A stretch of DNA of 7,867 bases, taken from the NCBI GenBank assembly GCA_024654105.1, contig JANLID010000338.1, positions 1-7,867 on the forward strand, given 5' to 3'. Below the pieces are notes generated by a model that worked only from the letters and a program-made list of their open reading frames with translations, was not told the DNA's origin and did not search any database. The DNA comes from Gallionella sp. (GTDB lineage Bacteria; Pseudomonadota; Gammaproteobacteria; Burkholderiales; Gallionellaceae). Position numbers and translations under genes: made by a program. The stretch's first letter is position 1. Each line of letters opens with the position of its first letter. Of the stretch, positions 6,306-7,867 are shown piece by piece.

Positions 6306-6965
6306 TTATTTGGCAACACCCAAATAGACAAGTACCTGCTCCGCCATCTTTGCCAACGGCACGATTTCATCCACCGCACCCAAGGCGATGGCCTCACGCG
6401 GCATCCCGAACACCACACAACTCGCCTCATCCTGTGCAAAATTGTATGCCCCGGCCTGATGCATCTCCAGCATCGCCGCTGCGCCATCCTTACCCATGCC
6501 GGTCAACATCACCCCGATGGCATTTGCACCCAACTGCCTGGCTGCGGAACGGAACAGCACTTCGACTGAAGGCCGGTGATGATTTACCGGAGGATCTTTG
6601 CTCAGCACCGTCTGGTAACCGGCGCCTGATCGCTCTAACGACAAATGCGAATGGCCTGGTGCAAGATACACATTCCCGGCTTGAATCTTTTCGTGGTGCT
6701 CAGCTTCCTTGACCTTCATCCTGCACAGACTATCCAGGCGCGCGGCAAAAGACTGCGTGAACAATTCCGGCATGTGTTGAGTAACCAGAATAGCGGGCGC
6801 ATGACTCGGCATGCCCGACAGAAAACCCCGGAGGGCATCCGTGCCACCGGTGGAAGCCCCGACTACAATAATGCGCATTCCGGAAGGTAAAGCGCCGGGC
6901 AACTTTGCCGCGCCTTGATTGAAAGCTTGCCGCACAACGGCAGCAAACTCTCTGTCTTCTGTCAT
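6306..6965 (-). CDS. cheB: CheB-type protein-glutamate methylesterase lacking the receiver domain
   Basis: CheB removes methyl groups from (and deamidates) chemoreceptor glutamates, opposing CheR. The 219 residues form a complete methylesterase domain: catalytic Ser in GASTGG (S38), His in TQHMP (H64) and Asp in GMGKDGA (D160). The 26- and 96-residue spacings equal those of S164/H190/D286 in E. coli CheB. APGHSHL and QDEASCVVFGMPREAI are also canonical. The normal N-terminal receiver domain (about 120-140 residues) with its phosphorylated Asp is absent; only about 30 linker-like residues (MTEDREFAAVV...) precede the domain. In known CheB proteins the receiver inhibits the esterase until phosphorylated, so this enzyme may be constitutively active; that is inference. 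The start overlaps the cheR stop as ATGA, and AGAAGGCAGG upstream provides a plausible ribosome site. cheD is not between cheR and cheB. Confidence 0.9.
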   Translation of the reverse strand: MTEDREFAAVVRQAFNQGAAKLPGALPSGMRIIVVGASTGGTDALRGFLSGMPSHAPAILVTQHMPELFTQSFAARLDSLCRMKVKEAEHHEKIQAGNVYLAPGHSHLSLERSGAGYQTVLSKDPPVNHHRPSVEVLFRSAARQLGANAIGVMLTGMGKDGAAAMLEMHQAGAYNFAQDEASCVVFGMPREAIALGAVDEIVPLAKMAEQVLVYLGVAK

Positions 6966-7798
6966 CGGTTACCTGCCTTCTGATACACGGTATGGCCGCG
7001 CAATTTGAACCAGGCACTGGCATGATGAAAACTCTCCGAATGGCCGGCAAACAACAGGCCATCGTTACGCAACAAAGGAGCGAATTTCTTCAATACCGCC
7101 AATTGTGTCTCCTTGTCGAAATAGATCATCACATTACGGCAGAAGATTGCATCCAGTTGTTCGCGTATCGGCCAAACAACATCAAGCAGATTGACACGCT
7201 GGAAGCTGATCATTTTCTGCAATTCGGGGCGCACTTGTACAAAGCCTGCATCTACGTCTTTGCCATGTACAAAGAACTTTTCTATTTGCTGCGCCGACAT
7301 CACTTTGACAACCGACTCCAGCTTGTAACAACCGGCGCGCGCCGTTTGCAATACCTTGGTATCCAGATCAGAAGCGATGATCCTGACTCGATGGTTAAAG
7401 CCGCCAAACGCATCCACCGCAGCTATCGCCATGGAGTACGCCTCCTCTCCCGTCGAGCAGGCGGAACACCACAACACGATTGGCCGAGCCGTATCCTGTT
7501 TGCGAAGATGCTCGACCAGAATCGGAAAATGATGGGCTTCACGAAAGAACGAGGTCAGGTTGGTAGTCAGTGAATTGGTGAAAGCTTCCCACTCCGCCTT
7601 GTCACCATGCTGCAAGCAATCCAGATATTCCGCGAAGGTTTTAATGCCGGTAGCCCGCAGTCGCCGCACCAAACGGCTATACACCAGCTCCTGCTTGCTC
7701 TCGTTCAAGGAAATGCCGGCATGTTGGTAAATCAGCTTGCAAATGCGCTGGAAGTCTTGCGGGGTGAAATGAAATTCACGGGTATGCTCGACGCTCAT
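6962..7798 (-). CDS. cheR: CheR, chemoreceptor protein-glutamate O-methyltransferase
   Basis: CheR transfers methyl groups from S-adenosylmethionine to receptor glutamates in the cytoplasm, giving sensory adaptation. The protein has 278 residues, close to the 286 of E. coli CheR. Residues about 10-85 are the N-terminal helical domain (FTPQDFQRICKLI, then SRLVRRL and NLTSFFRE). The SAM-binding motif is WCSACSTGEEAYSM at 110-123, with IASDLD at 140-145 and NLLD at 203-206. The conserved FCRNVMIYFD lies at 219-228 and GHSESF at 252-257. An in-frame TAG 18-20 bases upstream rules out a longer start. The ribosome site is weak (purine-rich AAAAGAT), so coupling to something upstream is possible. 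Its stop overlaps the cheB start. Nothing is broken in it. Confidence 0.97.
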   Translation of the reverse strand: MSVEHTREFHFTPQDFQRICKLIYQHAGISLNESKQELVYSRLVRRLRATGIKTFAEYLDCLQHGDKAEWEAFTNSLTTNLTSFFREAHHFPILVEHLRKQDTARPIVLWCSACSTGEEAYSMAIAAVDAFGGFNHRVRIIASDLDTKVLQTARAGCYKLESVVKVMSAQQIEKFFVHGKDVDAGFVQVRPELQKMISFQRVNLLDVVWPIREQLDAIFCRNVMIYFDKETQLAVLKKFAPLLRNDGLLFAGHSESFHHASAWFKLRGHTVYQKAGNR

Positions 7799-7867
7799 AT
7801 ATCTTTTGAAGCGCGTCTACCTACCGTCTCGCCACCACTCATTTTTTAATGCCCCCGCACGTCGCTG
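7799..7867 (-). other. Sequence upstream of cheR with stops in all three frames
   Basis: These 69 bases hold the cheR leader. All three minus-strand frames close here (TAA, TGA and TAG between about 7848 and 7815), so any upstream gene must end here or beyond the window. A 15-codon reading frame from the ATG at 7842 (MSGGETVGRRASKDI) ends in a TGA that overlaps the cheR ATG. It may be chance. No promoter is recognised. Confidence 0.4.

Noticed and set aside
6306..6965. Short CheB as merely a wrong start of a longer gene with the receiver upstream.
   Set aside because: The sequence upstream of its ATG is the 3' end of an intact cheR, so there is no room for a receiver domain in any frame.

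Overview
The window is part of a flagellar/chemotaxis cluster. Every gene I can support lies on the minus strand, so transcription runs from high to low coordinates. In that direction the order is cheR, a cheB lacking its receiver domain, a porin-gene remnant, a chemoreceptor gene with a frameshifted N-terminus, flhB, flhA and the 5' third of flhF, which runs off the left edge at base 1. The organism is a motile Gram-negative bacterium. Clustering of cheR/cheB with flhB-flhA-flhF, the CheB and FlhA sequences, and the OprB-type porin remnant point to a betaproteobacterium, possibly of the Gallionellaceae/Nitrosomonadales type. That last placement is inference from memory of similar proteins, not a search.

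Right part (7867 to about 6000): cheR is intact. Its stop overlaps the start of cheB by ATGA. CheB keeps the complete methylesterase domain with correctly spaced Ser/His/Asp, but the usual N-terminal response-regulator domain is missing. cheD, cheY and cheZ, often found near here in betaproteobacteria, are also absent from the window. After the cheB stop there is a fragment of about 280-310 bp of a carbohydrate-porin (OprB-like) gene with no signal peptide and no beta-barrel. Its chance stop codon overlaps the chemoreceptor start.

Middle (5996 to 4003): a NIT-HAMP-MCP signal chemoreceptor. The start codon, Shine-Dalgarno and first membrane helix are in one frame and the remaining 635 codons in another. 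This implies a one-base deletion or a sequencing error near 5905-5916. A 157-base gap with no recognised gene then precedes flhB.

Left part (3845 to 1): flhB, flhA and flhF are tightly packed (11-base gap, then ATGA overlap) and look intact. They encode two core components of the flagellar type III export apparatus and the SRP-like GTPase that helps set flagellum position and number. FlhB has about a dozen extra residues just after its NPTH self-cleavage site. The flhF linker is built from three adjacent degenerate 7-bp tandem arrays, the kind of simple heptanucleotide repeat usually found between genes, here translated in frame.

Overall, the flagellar export genes are well kept. The adaptation/chemoreceptor part shows three independent oddities within about 1.2 kb (receiver-less CheB, porin remnant, frameshifted receptor), which suggests past rearrangement. 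I see no RNA genes, CRISPR, complete insertion sequences or integrases. I found no convincing evidence of a wholly new multi-gene system.
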